Positions 24,483 through 32,371 of a stretch of DNA of 45,303 bases are shown piece by piece. Within the stretch, counting starts at the first letter, position 1; each line of letters opens with the position of its first letter. The stretch spans positions 1 to 45,303 of the forward strand of contig CAYVWB010000033.1 in the NCBI GenBank assembly GCA_964455395.1. Reading direction: 5' to 3'. The position numbers and the translations under genes were made by a program. Below the pieces are notes generated by a model. It was not told the DNA's origin. It was given only the letters and a program-made list of their open reading frames with translations, and searched no databases. The stretch is from CAYVWB01 sp964455395. Lineage in GTDB: Bacteria > Desulfobacterota > Desulfovibrionia > Desulfovibrionales > Desulfovibrionaceae.

Positions 24483-25664
24483 TTATTCGAAGAGCGAGAG
24501 GTATTCGCTGTAGCCTTGGGCTTCCATTTCCTCCTTGGGGACGAAACGCAGCGCTGCGGAGTTGATGCAGTAGCGCAGCCCGGAGGGGGGAGGCCCGTCC
24601 GTGAAGACGTGTCCCAGGTGGGAGTCCGCGCCGGCGCTGCGGACTTCGATGCGCGTCATGAAGAGGGAGCGGTCTTCGTGTTCGACGATGCGCTCCTTCT
24701 CGATGGGCCGCCAGAAACTGGGCCAGCCTGTTCCGGAGTCGTACTTGTGGACGGAGGCGAAGAGGGGTTCGCCGGAGACGATGTCCACGTAGATGCCGGG
24801 GGCTTTGTTGTCGTTGTATTCGTTCTTGAAGGGGGGCTCCGTGCCGTCTTCCTGGGTCACCTTGTACTGCATGGGGGTGAGCATTTCGCGCAGGGTGGCG
24901 TCGTCGGGTTTCGTGTATTCCTTGGCGTCGGCGCTCATGCCGTGGCTCTCCTTGTCGGTTTGGGCGGTCAGGTCCTCCGCGGGCAGGGGGGCTCTGCTGG
25001 ACTTCCCGGCGTCGGGACGCTTTGCCAGCGGCGGGGGTTGATTCTCCCAGTGGGCGTCGATGAAGCGGTCCCGGCCGGAGCCGTAGCGGTACAGATTGTA
25101 GCGGATTTTGTGCGTCTTGTAGTAGTCCTGGTGGTAGTCTTCAGCCACGTAGAAGTTGGTGAGGGGGACGATTTCCGTGGCGATGGGCTTCTCGAAGACG
25201 CCGGACTGCTCCAGCGCAGCTTTGGATTCCTCGGCGAGGCGCTGTTGCTCCGCATCATGATAGAAGATGGCGGAGGTGTACTGGAAGCCGCGGTCGCCGA
25301 AGGAGCCGCCGGGGTCCGTGGGGTCGTGGCGCCTCCAGAACCAGTCCAGCAGCGCTTCGTAGGAGACGACTTCCGGGTCGTAACGCACGCGCACGACTTC
25401 GCGGTGGCCGGTGCCGCCGCTGGAGACTTGCTTGTACGTGGGGTTCTCCACGTCGCCGCCGGCGTAGCCGGAGATGGCTTCCTTCACGCCGTCGAGTTTT
25501 TCGAAATCGGCTTCCACACACCAGAAGCAGCCGCCTGCGAAGGTGGCTTCGGCGAGCGTGTCTTGCGCCATTGTGTTCTCCTCCGTGGCGGCGTTGGCGT
25601 TGTGGCTGGGGGTGACGACGAGCATGGCGGCGAGGCTCAGGGTGACGAGCAGTACGGTACGCAT
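24483..25664 (-). CDS. msrAB: Secreted MsrA-MsrB fusion, peptide methionine sulfoxide reductase
   Basis: A 393-residue two-domain enzyme with a signal peptide (residues 1-25, cleavage near NANA-AT), so it is periplasmic. MsrA (about 38-200) has the catalytic GGCFWC (Cys46, Cys49) and reduces the S-sulfoxide. MsrB (about 245-390) has the catalytic Cys366 in RYCINSAALRF and reduces the R-sulfoxide. The MsrB part has GIYVDIVSGEPLFAS and ADSHLGHVF where zinc-binding forms have CxxC pairs, so it is the zinc-free type. It lacks the N-terminal thioredoxin-like domain of Neisseria PilB; the electron donor must come from elsewhere. AAGGA lies upstream of the ATG. It is probably monocistronic. Confidence 0.95.
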   Translation of the reverse strand: MRTVLLVTLSLAAMLVVTPSHNANAATEENTMAQDTLAEATFAGGCFWCVEADFEKLDGVKEAISGYAGGDVENPTYKQVSSGGTGHREVVRVRYDPEVVSYEALLDWFWRRHDPTDPGGSFGDRGFQYTSAIFYHDAEQQRLAEESKAALEQSGVFEKPIATEIVPLTNFYVAEDYHQDYYKTHKIRYNLYRYGSGRDRFIDAHWENQPPPLAKRPDAGKSSRAPLPAEDLTAQTDKESHGMSADAKEYTKPDDATLREMLTPMQYKVTQEDGTEPPFKNEYNDNKAPGIYVDIVSGEPLFASVHKYDSGTGWPSFWRPIEKERIVEHEDRSLFMTRIEVRSAGADSHLGHVFTDGPPPSGLRYCINSAALRFVPKEEMEAQGYSEYLSLFE

Positions 25665-25995
25665 GGGCGTTCATCCTTGGTAGGGGGATTTCGCACAGTA
25701 TGGCATCTTGAAGCATGGCGACAGGGCCGTCAAGGATCTCCGGGTGCCATCCTGGGGCCGGGACAACAGGCGGCGTCGTCGCGATGGTCTGCGCACAGGG
25801 GTAAGACCGGGGTGGGGGATGGTCGAGTGACAAGGTTACACGGCGCGGCCCGTTGTGGCGGAGCGTGTGTTCAATATATCGAAAAAAATAGGGATTTGAA
25901 ACCTTTCCGGAGCATGAAGGCTTTGTCATGCCGAAGAGAACGCCCCCGCGCCGGCGCATTGGCCGGACCGGGGGCGTGTGTTGGAGGAGGGGCGT
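25665..25995. other. Intergenic region with AT-rich tract and terminator
   Basis: 331 bp upstream of msrAB and downstream of the solute-binding protein genes. It contains the terminator at 25940-25977 and an AT-rich tract at about 25870-25905, which on the minus strand carries GATATATTG and could hold the msrAB promoter about 210 bp from its start. No gene is supported. Confidence 0.55.
25940..25977 (-). terminator. Rho-independent terminator of the chemoreceptor operon
   Basis: On the minus strand a perfect 9-bp stem, ACGCCCCCG with CGGGGGCGT, encloses a loop that can pair internally, and is followed by TTCTCTTC. It lies 19 bp after the stop of the last solute-binding protein gene. Confidence 0.78.
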
Positions 25996-26763
25996 CTAGT
26001 ACTCCAGGCGCACCTGGTGTTTGTCCTTCAGACGCTCCACCAGCGCAGCTTCCTCGTGCAGGAAGGCGTCGAAGGCCTCGATGAGTTCGGGATGCTCGAT
26101 GGAGGAGAGGTGGTAGTGGGAGCGGGTGTGGGGCAGGTCGGGATCGAAGACGAGGGCGTCCGGTTTGCCCATGGCGCGCAGGACATGACGGCCCACGTCG
26201 ACGTTGGAGTAGGCGCCGTCCAGGCGGCCGGCGAGGACCTTGTGAAGCAGTGGCTGCTTGTCGCTGCTGTCGTCCACGAGAATGGTCCCGGTGTCGATGC
26301 GGTCCAGATATTCCCATGGGGTGAACCCGCCGATGACGCCAAGGGTGCGGATGGCCTCCACGCCCCGGCCCACATGTTCGGGGCGCACCATGACGCCGTC
26401 GATGTATTCGACGACCGGCTGGGAGTAGCTGATGGCTGCGTCCTCGCGCAAGTGGGCGTTCCAATATGGATTGTCCGGGAACTTGAGGTCCAGAGCGCCG
26501 GTTTCGAAGAACATCAGGTAGAGCCGTTTGACGGGATACGTCTTGTACTCGAACGCAACGCCCTGGTGGGCGGCGAAGGCGTCCAGCAGCTCGCGGGCGA
26601 AGCCGACATATTCGCCGCCCACGCCCGAGGCGATGGGGGTGAAGTACAACGCTTCCACACCGATGGTGTAGGTCGCTTGCGCGTGGGCCGTCGGCGTAGG
26701 CGCAACACACGCCAACGCAAGACACAACGACGAGAGGAGGCGGCGGATCACACGGGGTCTCAT
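25996..26763 (-). CDS. Periplasmic solute-binding protein, family 3-like (paralogue 2)
   Basis: A 255-residue secreted protein with a signal peptide (Arg-rich start, hydrophobic 9-24, cleavage near AHAQ). The body resembles the family 3 extracellular solute-binding proteins (PBPb fold) in short, divergent form. It shares many blocks with the next gene upstream: FPDNPYWNA, YIDGVMV, AGRLDGAYSNV, LPHTRS and HPEL-x-EAF. No ABC permease or ATPase gene is nearby. It is the third gene of the unit MCP, binding protein, binding protein (28 bp spacing), so a role in ligand sensing rather than uptake is suggested. The ligand is unknown. Confidence 0.82.
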   Translation of the reverse strand: MRPRVIRRLLSSLCLALACVAPTPTAHAQATYTIGVEALYFTPIASGVGGEYVGFARELLDAFAAHQGVAFEYKTYPVKRLYLMFFETGALDLKFPDNPYWNAHLREDAAISYSQPVVEYIDGVMVRPEHVGRGVEAIRTLGVIGGFTPWEYLDRIDTGTILVDDSSDKQPLLHKVLAGRLDGAYSNVDVGRHVLRAMGKPDALVFDPDLPHTRSHYHLSSIEHPELIEAFDAFLHEEAALVERLKDKHQVRLEY

Positions 26764-26791
26764 GGGAAGTCCGGAGTCGGCGGTCCGGTGG

Positions 26792-27568
26792 TCAGTTGGC
26801 CAACTTCACGTCGTATTTCGCCTTGAGGGCCTCCACCTTCTCGGCTTCCTCGATCAGGAAGGCGTTGAAGGCCTCGACGAGTTCGGGGTGCTTGATGGAG
26901 GAGAGATAGTACTTGGAGCGGGTGTGGGGCAGGGAGTCGTCAAAGACGAGGGCGCCTTCCTGGCCCATGTTGCTCAGGTGGTAGGCGGCCACGGTGACAT
27001 TGGAGTAGGCGCCGTCCAGGCGGCCGGCGAGGGTTTTTTTCAGCAGGCCCACGTAGTCGCTGCTTTCTTCCGTGGTGATGGAGCCGTTTTCGATGTCGCC
27101 CAGGTACTCCCACGCCGTGAAGCCGCTGATGATGCCCAGCACCTTGAGCTGCTTCTTGCCTTGGCCTTTGTTCTCGGGGAGCACCATCACGCCGTCGATG
27201 TAGTCGAGCACGCCCTCGGAGTAGACGACGTTCTTGCCTTCGCGCATGTCGGCGTTCCAGTAGGGGTTGTCGGGGAATTTCAGGTCCACTTCCTGGCGTT
27301 CGAGGAAGGCGTTGAAGAGTCGCTTCACGGGCAGGGGTTCGTAGAGGAGTTGCACGCCTTGCTTCTCGGCGAAGGCGTCCAGCAGTTCCCGGACGTATCC
27401 CTGGTAGTCGCCTGTGTGGCCGGCGTATATGGGATAGTAGTCGATGTCTTCCACACCCACGGTGTAGGTTTGCTCGGCGTGGGCTGCGGGGGTGTGCAGG
27501 GTCCACACGCCCAGCGCGAGAAGGGCCAGAAGAAGCGTTTGCAGGCGAAGGGGGATGAATTGCATCAT
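26792..27568 (-). CDS. Periplasmic solute-binding protein, family 3-like (paralogue 1)
   Basis: A 258-residue secreted protein (hydrophobic residues about 10-24, cleavage near AHA-EQ). It is the tandem paralogue of the downstream gene and shares the same blocks, here FPDNPYWNADMREG, DYIDGVMVLPEN, AGRLDGAYSNV, LPHTRSKYYLSSIKHPELVEAF. The ATG at 27565 directly after the first one is an alternative start. It lies 30 bp after the stop of the chemoreceptor gene, so it is cotranscribed with it. The family usually binds amino acids or other small solutes for ABC import; without transporter genes, presentation of ligand to the chemoreceptor is a reasonable inference. Confidence 0.84.
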   Translation of the reverse strand: MMQFIPLRLQTLLLALLALGVWTLHTPAAHAEQTYTVGVEDIDYYPIYAGHTGDYQGYVRELLDAFAEKQGVQLLYEPLPVKRLFNAFLERQEVDLKFPDNPYWNADMREGKNVVYSEGVLDYIDGVMVLPENKGQGKKQLKVLGIISGFTAWEYLGDIENGSITTEESSDYVGLLKKTLAGRLDGAYSNVTVAAYHLSNMGQEGALVFDDSLPHTRSKYYLSSIKHPELVEAFNAFLIEEAEKVEALKAKYDVKLAN

Positions 27569-27598
27569 GATGTCGTCTCCACAAGGGGCCGGCTGAGG

Positions 27599-29269
27599 TC
27601 AGTCGGCGTCTTTCAGGGTGGCGATGAGCGCGCCGAGCTCTTCGTTGAGCGAGGCGAGTTGCACGATGGCGGCGCTGGCTTCGTCCATGCCCGCAGCGGT
27701 GCGATCCGCCACTTGGGCTATCTCCTCCACTGTGCGCTGGACTTCCTCCGTGGAGGAGGACTGCTCTTCGGACGCAGTGGCGATGAGTCGGATCTGGTCT
27801 GCAGTATCCACGGCCAGTTCCAGAATCTTGCTGAGCGAGGCGCGGCTCTCCGAGGAAAGGGCGGACGCCTCCTCCACCGCGTTGGAGACTTCGCTGGTCA
27901 GGTCCGCGCTGGTGGAGGCTTCCGTCTGGATGGCGGTGATGGAGTCCGTCACCTCGCGGGTGGCGGTCATGGTCTTTTCGGCGAGCTTGCGCACTTCGTC
28001 GGCCACCACGGCGAAGCCACGGCCCGCTTCGCCGGCCCGCGCGGCTTCGATGGCGGCGTTCAGCGCCAACAAGTTCGTCTGGTCCGCAATGTCGTCGATG
28101 ACGGTGATGACGCGGCCGATGGCGTCCGCTTTGTCCCGCAAGCGCGTCATGTTGGCGGCGAGGCTGGAGACGCGCTCGTTCACGTGACCGATGGAGGAGA
28201 CCGCGTTGGAGACGACGTCGTCCCCGGCTTGGCTGTAGGACTTGGTGGACTCCGCCAGCTCCGCCGTGGTCGCTGCGTTCTGGGCGACGTCCAGCACGGT
28301 GGCGGACATCTCGTTCATGGCGGTGGTGGCGCCGCTCAGCGAAGCGCGCTGATGGTCCGTGCCTTGCTTCACCATGTCCACCTGACTGGAGAGCTCCGTG
28401 GAGATGGAGGTCACGCGGGAGACCACGGCTTCCAGAGAGCGCGCCGCGTCCACCATGCCCTCCTTGCGGGAGGCCTCGGCGCGGCGGCGGGAGGCCTCGG
28501 CTTCCTCCTTGGCGCGTTCGGCGCTGGCGGCGAGATCCCGTGCTTCAGACTCCTTGATGCGCACCGTCTCGATGGTGTCCTTCAGATTGCAGACCATGGC
28601 CACCAACGCGTCGCGCAGGCCGGCGATCTCCCCGCGGAAGTCCCCTTCGGGAATCCGGCACTCCAGCTCGCCTTCGCCGATCTTCGCGGCGTACTGTTCC
28701 AGCACTTTGATGGGCTTGATGAGCACCATTCGGAACACCAGGAACAAGGCGAGGACGATGAAAAGGTCCGCGCCGACGACGGCGATGGCGGTCTGCGTGG
28801 CGAGGGTCGCCAGCTCCTCCTGGAGGAAGCGCTCCGTCAATCCCACCTCCACATGGCCCAGCACGTCGCCTTCCCGGACGATGGGCGCCGACTCCATGAT
28901 GGCTGTCGTCTCCGGCTCCCATCCCGGCGGCGCCGTGACGGGCTCCCACGCGTCGTTGCGCGTCATGGCTGCGAAAATCTTGCCCCCCTCGGGGTCTTTG
29001 CCTTCCAGACAATCGATAAAGGCCACGTTCCTCGAGACCATCTCTCCGGCGATAATCTCCAGCGCCTTGTCCTGTTCGAAGTCCCACATGGGACCCACCA
29101 GGCTCTGCTGCAGCCGGTTGGCGAGTTGCATGGCCTCCTGCTGCAAAGCCGCCTCTCGCTCGGCCTTGGTGTATTGGTAGTTGAGGATGCCGATGCCGCC
29201 CAAAAAGAGCGTCAGTATCGCGACGAGAACGGCGCCGATGAGCAATGCGAGGGAAGATGAACGGAACAT
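27599..29269 (-). CDS. Methyl-accepting chemotaxis protein
   Basis: A 556-residue transmembrane chemoreceptor. TM1 spans residues about 6-30, a periplasmic domain about 31-160 (about 130 residues, with VGPMWDFEQDKALEIIAGEM near its start), TM2 about 161-183, then HAMP (about 184-236) and a long coiled coil. The conserved signalling hairpin tip lies at about 388-430 (DQTNLLALNAAIEAARAGE followed by GRGFAVVADEVRKLAEK). No C-terminal CheR-tethering pentapeptide is seen. I start it at 29269, where AGGAG lies seven bases upstream and TM1 begins. It signals to CheA/CheW. The two binding-protein genes follow at once, suggesting indirect ligand sensing. Confidence 0.94.
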   Translation of the reverse strand: MFRSSSLALLIGAVLVAILTLFLGGIGILNYQYTKAEREAALQQEAMQLANRLQQSLVGPMWDFEQDKALEIIAGEMVSRNVAFIDCLEGKDPEGGKIFAAMTRNDAWEPVTAPPGWEPETTAIMESAPIVREGDVLGHVEVGLTERFLQEELATLATQTAIAVVGADLFIVLALFLVFRMVLIKPIKVLEQYAAKIGEGELECRIPEGDFRGEIAGLRDALVAMVCNLKDTIETVRIKESEARDLAASAERAKEEAEASRRRAEASRKEGMVDAARSLEAVVSRVTSISTELSSQVDMVKQGTDHQRASLSGATTAMNEMSATVLDVAQNAATTAELAESTKSYSQAGDDVVSNAVSSIGHVNERVSSLAANMTRLRDKADAIGRVITVIDDIADQTNLLALNAAIEAARAGEAGRGFAVVADEVRKLAEKTMTATREVTDSITAIQTEASTSADLTSEVSNAVEEASALSSESRASLSKILELAVDTADQIRLIATASEEQSSSTEEVQRTVEEIAQVADRTAAGMDEASAAIVQLASLNEELGALIATLKDAD

Positions 29270-29666
29270 GCGCGCTCCTGCGTCATTGAGGTGGGGGGAA
29301 CTCGACCACACCTTGCACGACGCGGTGGCGAACGCCTGTCGACGGCGTGACGTTTTGTTTACATGGCGGCCATTTGTGGACAAATTTTCAGACGCGTCAT
29401 GCGCTGGAGCGCCCTGCGCGGCGGTTGGGCGGGGGGAACGAAACGACAAGTGACGTCGTCGCATCCAGCCACTGCGCGTGCGCGACGCCTGTCCATGCAG
29501 CGCAGTGCTTTCTGCGGAAATCGCCCGGCACGACTGGATACGCAATAATATATAGTGGAGGGCGCAATTTTGATCGAGTCAAGGATTTTCGGTTCATGAG
29601 GAGCCGCCGGAGTCCGTCCCGTCGAATCGTCGGCTGTCGCGGCCAGTCGTGTTCAGTCGGGAACCA
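29270..29666. other. Intergenic region upstream of the chemoreceptor
   Basis: 397 bp between the chemoreceptor start and the pyrF 3' end, with no supportable gene. It contains a perfect 14-bp palindrome and candidate promoter (29356-29385) and an AT-rich stretch at about 29545-29600. Confidence 0.55.
29356..29385 (-). promoter_or_regulatory. Palindromic operator-like site with candidate promoter
   Basis: ATTTGTGGACAAAT (29372-29385) is a perfect inverted repeat about 100 bp upstream of the chemoreceptor start. On the minus strand a weak promoter, TTGTCC (29378-29383), 16 bp, TAAACA (29356-29361), overlaps it, so a regulator bound here would cover the -35 box. The regulator is unknown. Confidence 0.35.
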
Positions 29667-30401
29667 TCAGGATTCATCCCGCGCAGCTGCAGCGATGGCC
29701 TCGACAATGGCGTGCGCCGCCGCGGCGGGGTCGTCCGCGTCGCGGATGGGCCGGCCCACCACAAGATGGTCCGCGCCGGCGCGCACGGCCTCTTCGGGCG
29801 TCATGACGCGGTGTTGGTCGTCGCCGGGGGGCGTCGCGCCGGCTGGCCGCACCCCCGGCGTCACGAGACGGAACATCGGCCCCGTGGCCGCCCGCACGTC
29901 AGCCGCTTCCAGGGGCGAGCACACCACACCGGCCACGCCGGCGGCGTAGGCTGCCTGAGCGCGCGTCGCCACGAGTTCCGCCGGGGACTTTGCGACGCCG
30001 GCAGCCGCGAGATCCGCTGCGCTCAAGCTGGTGAGCACCGTCACAGCGAGCACGGGGGGCGCGCCTTCCGCTTGGGCCTCCGCGGCCGCAACCAGCACGT
30101 GCGGTTCGGCGTGGACGGTGGTCAGGATGATGGCTGGCAGCGCCCGCATGGCCAGCAGAGCGCGCCGCACCGTGGCTGGCACGTCGTGGAGTTTCAGGTC
30201 CAGCATGATGGAAAATCCCCGAGCCGCCAGGGCTTCCGTGACTGCGGGTCCCCCCGCGACGAAGAGTTCCAGGCCCACCTTCACCGTGGTGACGACGCCC
30301 CGCAAGGCGTCGGCGAAGGCGAGGGCTTCGGCCGGGGTGGGGACGTCCAGGGCGACGATGAGGCGCTGTGCGGGAGCAAGGGGCGTGGGTTGGCCGGTCA
30401 T
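29667..30401 (-). CDS. pyrF: Orotidine 5'-phosphate decarboxylase
   Basis: A 244-residue TIM-barrel enzyme converting OMP to UMP, the last step of de novo pyrimidine synthesis. Motifs are LIVALDVPTPAEALAFAD near the start, the catalytic Lys-Asp network in IMLDLKLHDVPATVRRAL (family D-x-K-x-H-D), and VTPGVRPAG followed by the C-terminal phosphate loop ADHLVVGRPI. I chose the ATG at 30401, since AAGGA has proper spacing to it and abuts the ATG at 30407. It follows the PglE-like aminotransferase gene by 84 bp on the same strand. UMP is the source of UDP-sugars, but the linkage may be chance. Confidence 0.95.
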   Translation of the reverse strand: MTGQPTPLAPAQRLIVALDVPTPAEALAFADALRGVVTTVKVGLELFVAGGPAVTEALAARGFSIMLDLKLHDVPATVRRALLAMRALPAIILTTVHAEPHVLVAAAEAQAEGAPPVLAVTVLTSLSAADLAAAGVAKSPAELVATRAQAAYAAGVAGVVCSPLEAADVRAATGPMFRLVTPGVRPAGATPPGDDQHRVMTPEEAVRAGADHLVVGRPIRDADDPAAAAHAIVEAIAAAARDES

Positions 30402-30485
30402 GAGCATTCCTTGACGGAGAGAGGGTTGTGGCCACAGGGTCGGGCGTCTCCACGCCGCATGGGGTGCTGCGCCCTCGACGTCTTC

Positions 30486-31727
30486 CTAGATGGCCGCGCG
30501 CACGATCCCGGCGATGCGGTCCAGGTCGGAGGATGTGAGTGCGGAGCCCGAGGGCAGGCACAGGCCGCGTTCGAAGAGGTCGTGTCCCACGGCGCCGCCG
30601 TGGATCTCGGCGCCCGCGAAGACGGGTTGCATGTGCATGGGTTTCCACAGGGGTCTGGCTTCGATGTTTTCCTGCGCCAGAGCGTGGAGGATGCGGTCGC
30701 GCATGGCCATGGCCGCAGCGGTGTCGCGCGTGTCCCGGGGGTCGCCGCAGGTGGCGCAGCAGAGCCAGTAGTTCGGTTGAGCCGAGGGCGTGGCGTCCAC
30801 GGCGTCCACGGCGTCTGCGGCGTCCGCGACGGACAGGGGGGCTGGAACGTCCTGGGGTTCGGGCATGAACCGCAAGGGTGCGTCGGCGAGGCGCGCCTTG
30901 TAGCCTTCCAGGACGGCGCGGCGGGCGGCCATGCGCTCCGGCAGCGCCGCCAGCTGCGCCAGTCCGATGGCTGCGTTCACGCTGGGCATGCGGGAAGAGT
31001 AGCCGATGGCGGCGTGTTCGTAGTGAGGGGCCGGCTCCTTGGCCATGGTCGCCCAGTAGATGGCGCGTCTGGCGGCTTGCGCGTCCGGACAGACGAGGGC
31101 CCCGCCGCCGGCTGTGGTGATGATCTTGTTCCCGTTGAAGGAGAGCGCGGCCCAGTCGCCCAGGGTTCCTGCGGAGCGCAGGGCGCCATCCACGCGGAGC
31201 TGCGCGCCCAGGGCTTCGGCGGCGTCCTCCACCAGGGGAACGCCGTGCGTTGCGCAGAGGTTGCGCAGCCTCGCCGTGTGCGCGGAAGGCGGGGTGCGGC
31301 CGTAGAGATCCACAAGAAGCAGGGCGCGCACCCGGCGTCCCGTCTTGGCGGCGGCGTGGAAGGCGGCTTCGGCCAAGTCGGGGTCCATGTGCCACGTCTC
31401 GGGGTGGGCGTCCACGAAGACGGGTTCCGCGCCGAGATACCGAATGGGCGCGCAGGACGCGATGAAGGTGAGGTCCGAGGTGATGACGACGTCCCCGGGG
31501 CCGAGCTCCAGCATGCGCAAGGCGATGTGCAGCGCCGCCGTGCCCGAGTTGAGGGCCGCCACCCGTTTTTCCTGAGGATCCAGACCGAGCGTCACGGCCA
31601 GGGCGTCCTCGAACGCGTCCAGCATGGGGCCCACCGGCGCGAGGAAGTTGCTCGCCAAGGCTTCCTGGAGGCGGGGGAGTTCCTCCCCGGTCTGGTGCGG
31701 CGGGGAGAGGTAGATGCGTTGCGTCAT
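30486..31727 (-). CDS. DegT/DnrJ/EryC1/StrS aminotransferase (PglE-like)
   Basis: A 413-residue PLP-dependent sugar aminotransferase. The N-terminal LSPPHQTGEELPRLQEAL is typical of PglE-type enzymes. The substrate and PLP regions are SGTAALHIAL, SDLTFIASCAPIRYLGAEPV, VEDAAEALGA and the PLP-binding lysine in SFNGNKIITTAGGG (about residue 197). In the bacillosamine pathway this enzyme aminates UDP-4-keto-6-deoxy-GlcNAc. An insertion near residue 300 (VADAADAVDAVDATP) is encoded by a 9-bp tandem repeat and should lie in a surface loop. Its start overlaps the stop of the PglD-like gene (ATGA). Substrate specificity is inferred from the neighbours. Confidence 0.9.
   Translation of the reverse strand: MTQRIYLSPPHQTGEELPRLQEALASNFLAPVGPMLDAFEDALAVTLGLDPQEKRVAALNSGTAALHIALRMLELGPGDVVITSDLTFIASCAPIRYLGAEPVFVDAHPETWHMDPDLAEAAFHAAAKTGRRVRALLLVDLYGRTPPSAHTARLRNLCATHGVPLVEDAAEALGAQLRVDGALRSAGTLGDWAALSFNGNKIITTAGGGALVCPDAQAARRAIYWATMAKEPAPHYEHAAIGYSSRMPSVNAAIGLAQLAALPERMAARRAVLEGYKARLADAPLRFMPEPQDVPAPLSVADAADAVDAVDATPSAQPNYWLCCATCGDPRDTRDTAAAMAMRDRILHALAQENIEARPLWKPMHMQPVFAGAEIHGGAVGHDLFERGLCLPSGSALTSSDLDRIAGIVRAAI
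30792..30827. repeat. 9-bp codon-phased tandem repeat, four copies
   Basis: Four 9-bp units (GGCGTCCAC twice, GGCGTCTGC, GGCGTCCGC on the plus strand) inside the aminotransferase gene, encoding D-A-A/V repeats. Unit length and composition match the GACGCCACG array in the nitroreductase gene. Confidence 0.85.
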
Positions 31728-32371
31728 GCGTATTCCTCCGGCGGACGTTGGCGTATGACTTTGGCGGGAACGCCCACGGCCACCACCCCGGCGGGGAGAT
31801 CCGCCGTCACGGCGGCGCCGGCGCCCACGATGGTGTGTGCGCCGATGTGCACGTTCTGGATGACGCTGGCGTTGACCCCGACATGCGCGCCTGCGTCGAC
31901 AAGCACTCCCCCGGCGAGCCGTGCTCCCGGCGCTGCATGGACGCCCTCCCCGAGGCGGCAGTCGTGGTCCACGCTTGCGCCTGTGTTGACGATGCAGGCC
32001 GGCCCTGTTTCCGCCCCGATGAGCACCGCGCTCTGCGCCAGACAGACTGTTCCCGGCCCCAGCTTCGCGCGTGGGGAGACAAAGGCCGTGGGGTGCGTCA
32101 CCACGGAGACGTCGTATCCCTCCTCCAGAAAACGACGCACCTCACGCATCCGCAGCGCGGTGCGTCCCACGGCGGAGATCACGGCCACCGCCGGCCCCGG
32201 GGGCGGCAGCGCTTCCATGGCGAGCACCGTGGCCGTGGGGGCCAGGGGCAACGCCGCCTCGGGGCGCGCGTCCACCAGCACACAGGCCGCGAAAGCCCCG
32301 GAGAGCTCCGCGGCCTCCCACACCACTCGCCCGTGGCCGCCGGCGCCGACAATGTACAGAGTTGGCTTCAC
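31724..32371 (-). CDS. Sugar O/N-acetyltransferase (PglD/NeuD-like)
   Basis: 215 residues. The N-terminal Rossmann-like UDP-sugar domain begins TLYIVGAGGHGRVVWEAAEL, and a left-handed beta-helix of hexapeptide repeats follows (from about residue 100: AKLGPGTVCLAQSAVLIG, VNTGASVDHDCRLGEGVH, with the catalytic His in SVDHDC), ending VGVPAKVIRQR. PglD acetylates the 4-amino group made by PglE, giving UDP-N,N'-diacetylbacillosamine. I start it at the GTG at 32371, which overlaps the stop of the PglC-like gene (GTGA) and has AAGGGAG at proper distance; the longer open frame upstream is antisense-like noise. The stop overlaps the aminotransferase ATG. Confidence 0.9.
   Translation of the reverse strand: MKPTLYIVGAGGHGRVVWEAAELSGAFAACVLVDARPEAALPLAPTATVLAMEALPPPGPAVAVISAVGRTALRMREVRRFLEEGYDVSVVTHPTAFVSPRAKLGPGTVCLAQSAVLIGAETGPACIVNTGASVDHDCRLGEGVHAAPGARLAGGVLVDAGAHVGVNASVIQNVHIGAHTIVGAGAAVTADLPAGVVAVGVPAKVIRQRPPEEYA

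Noticed and set aside
29270..29545. 92-codon N-terminal extension of the chemoreceptor
   Set aside because: AGGAG upstream of the ATG at 29269 and the immediate TM1 define the start; the extension is polar and non-family.
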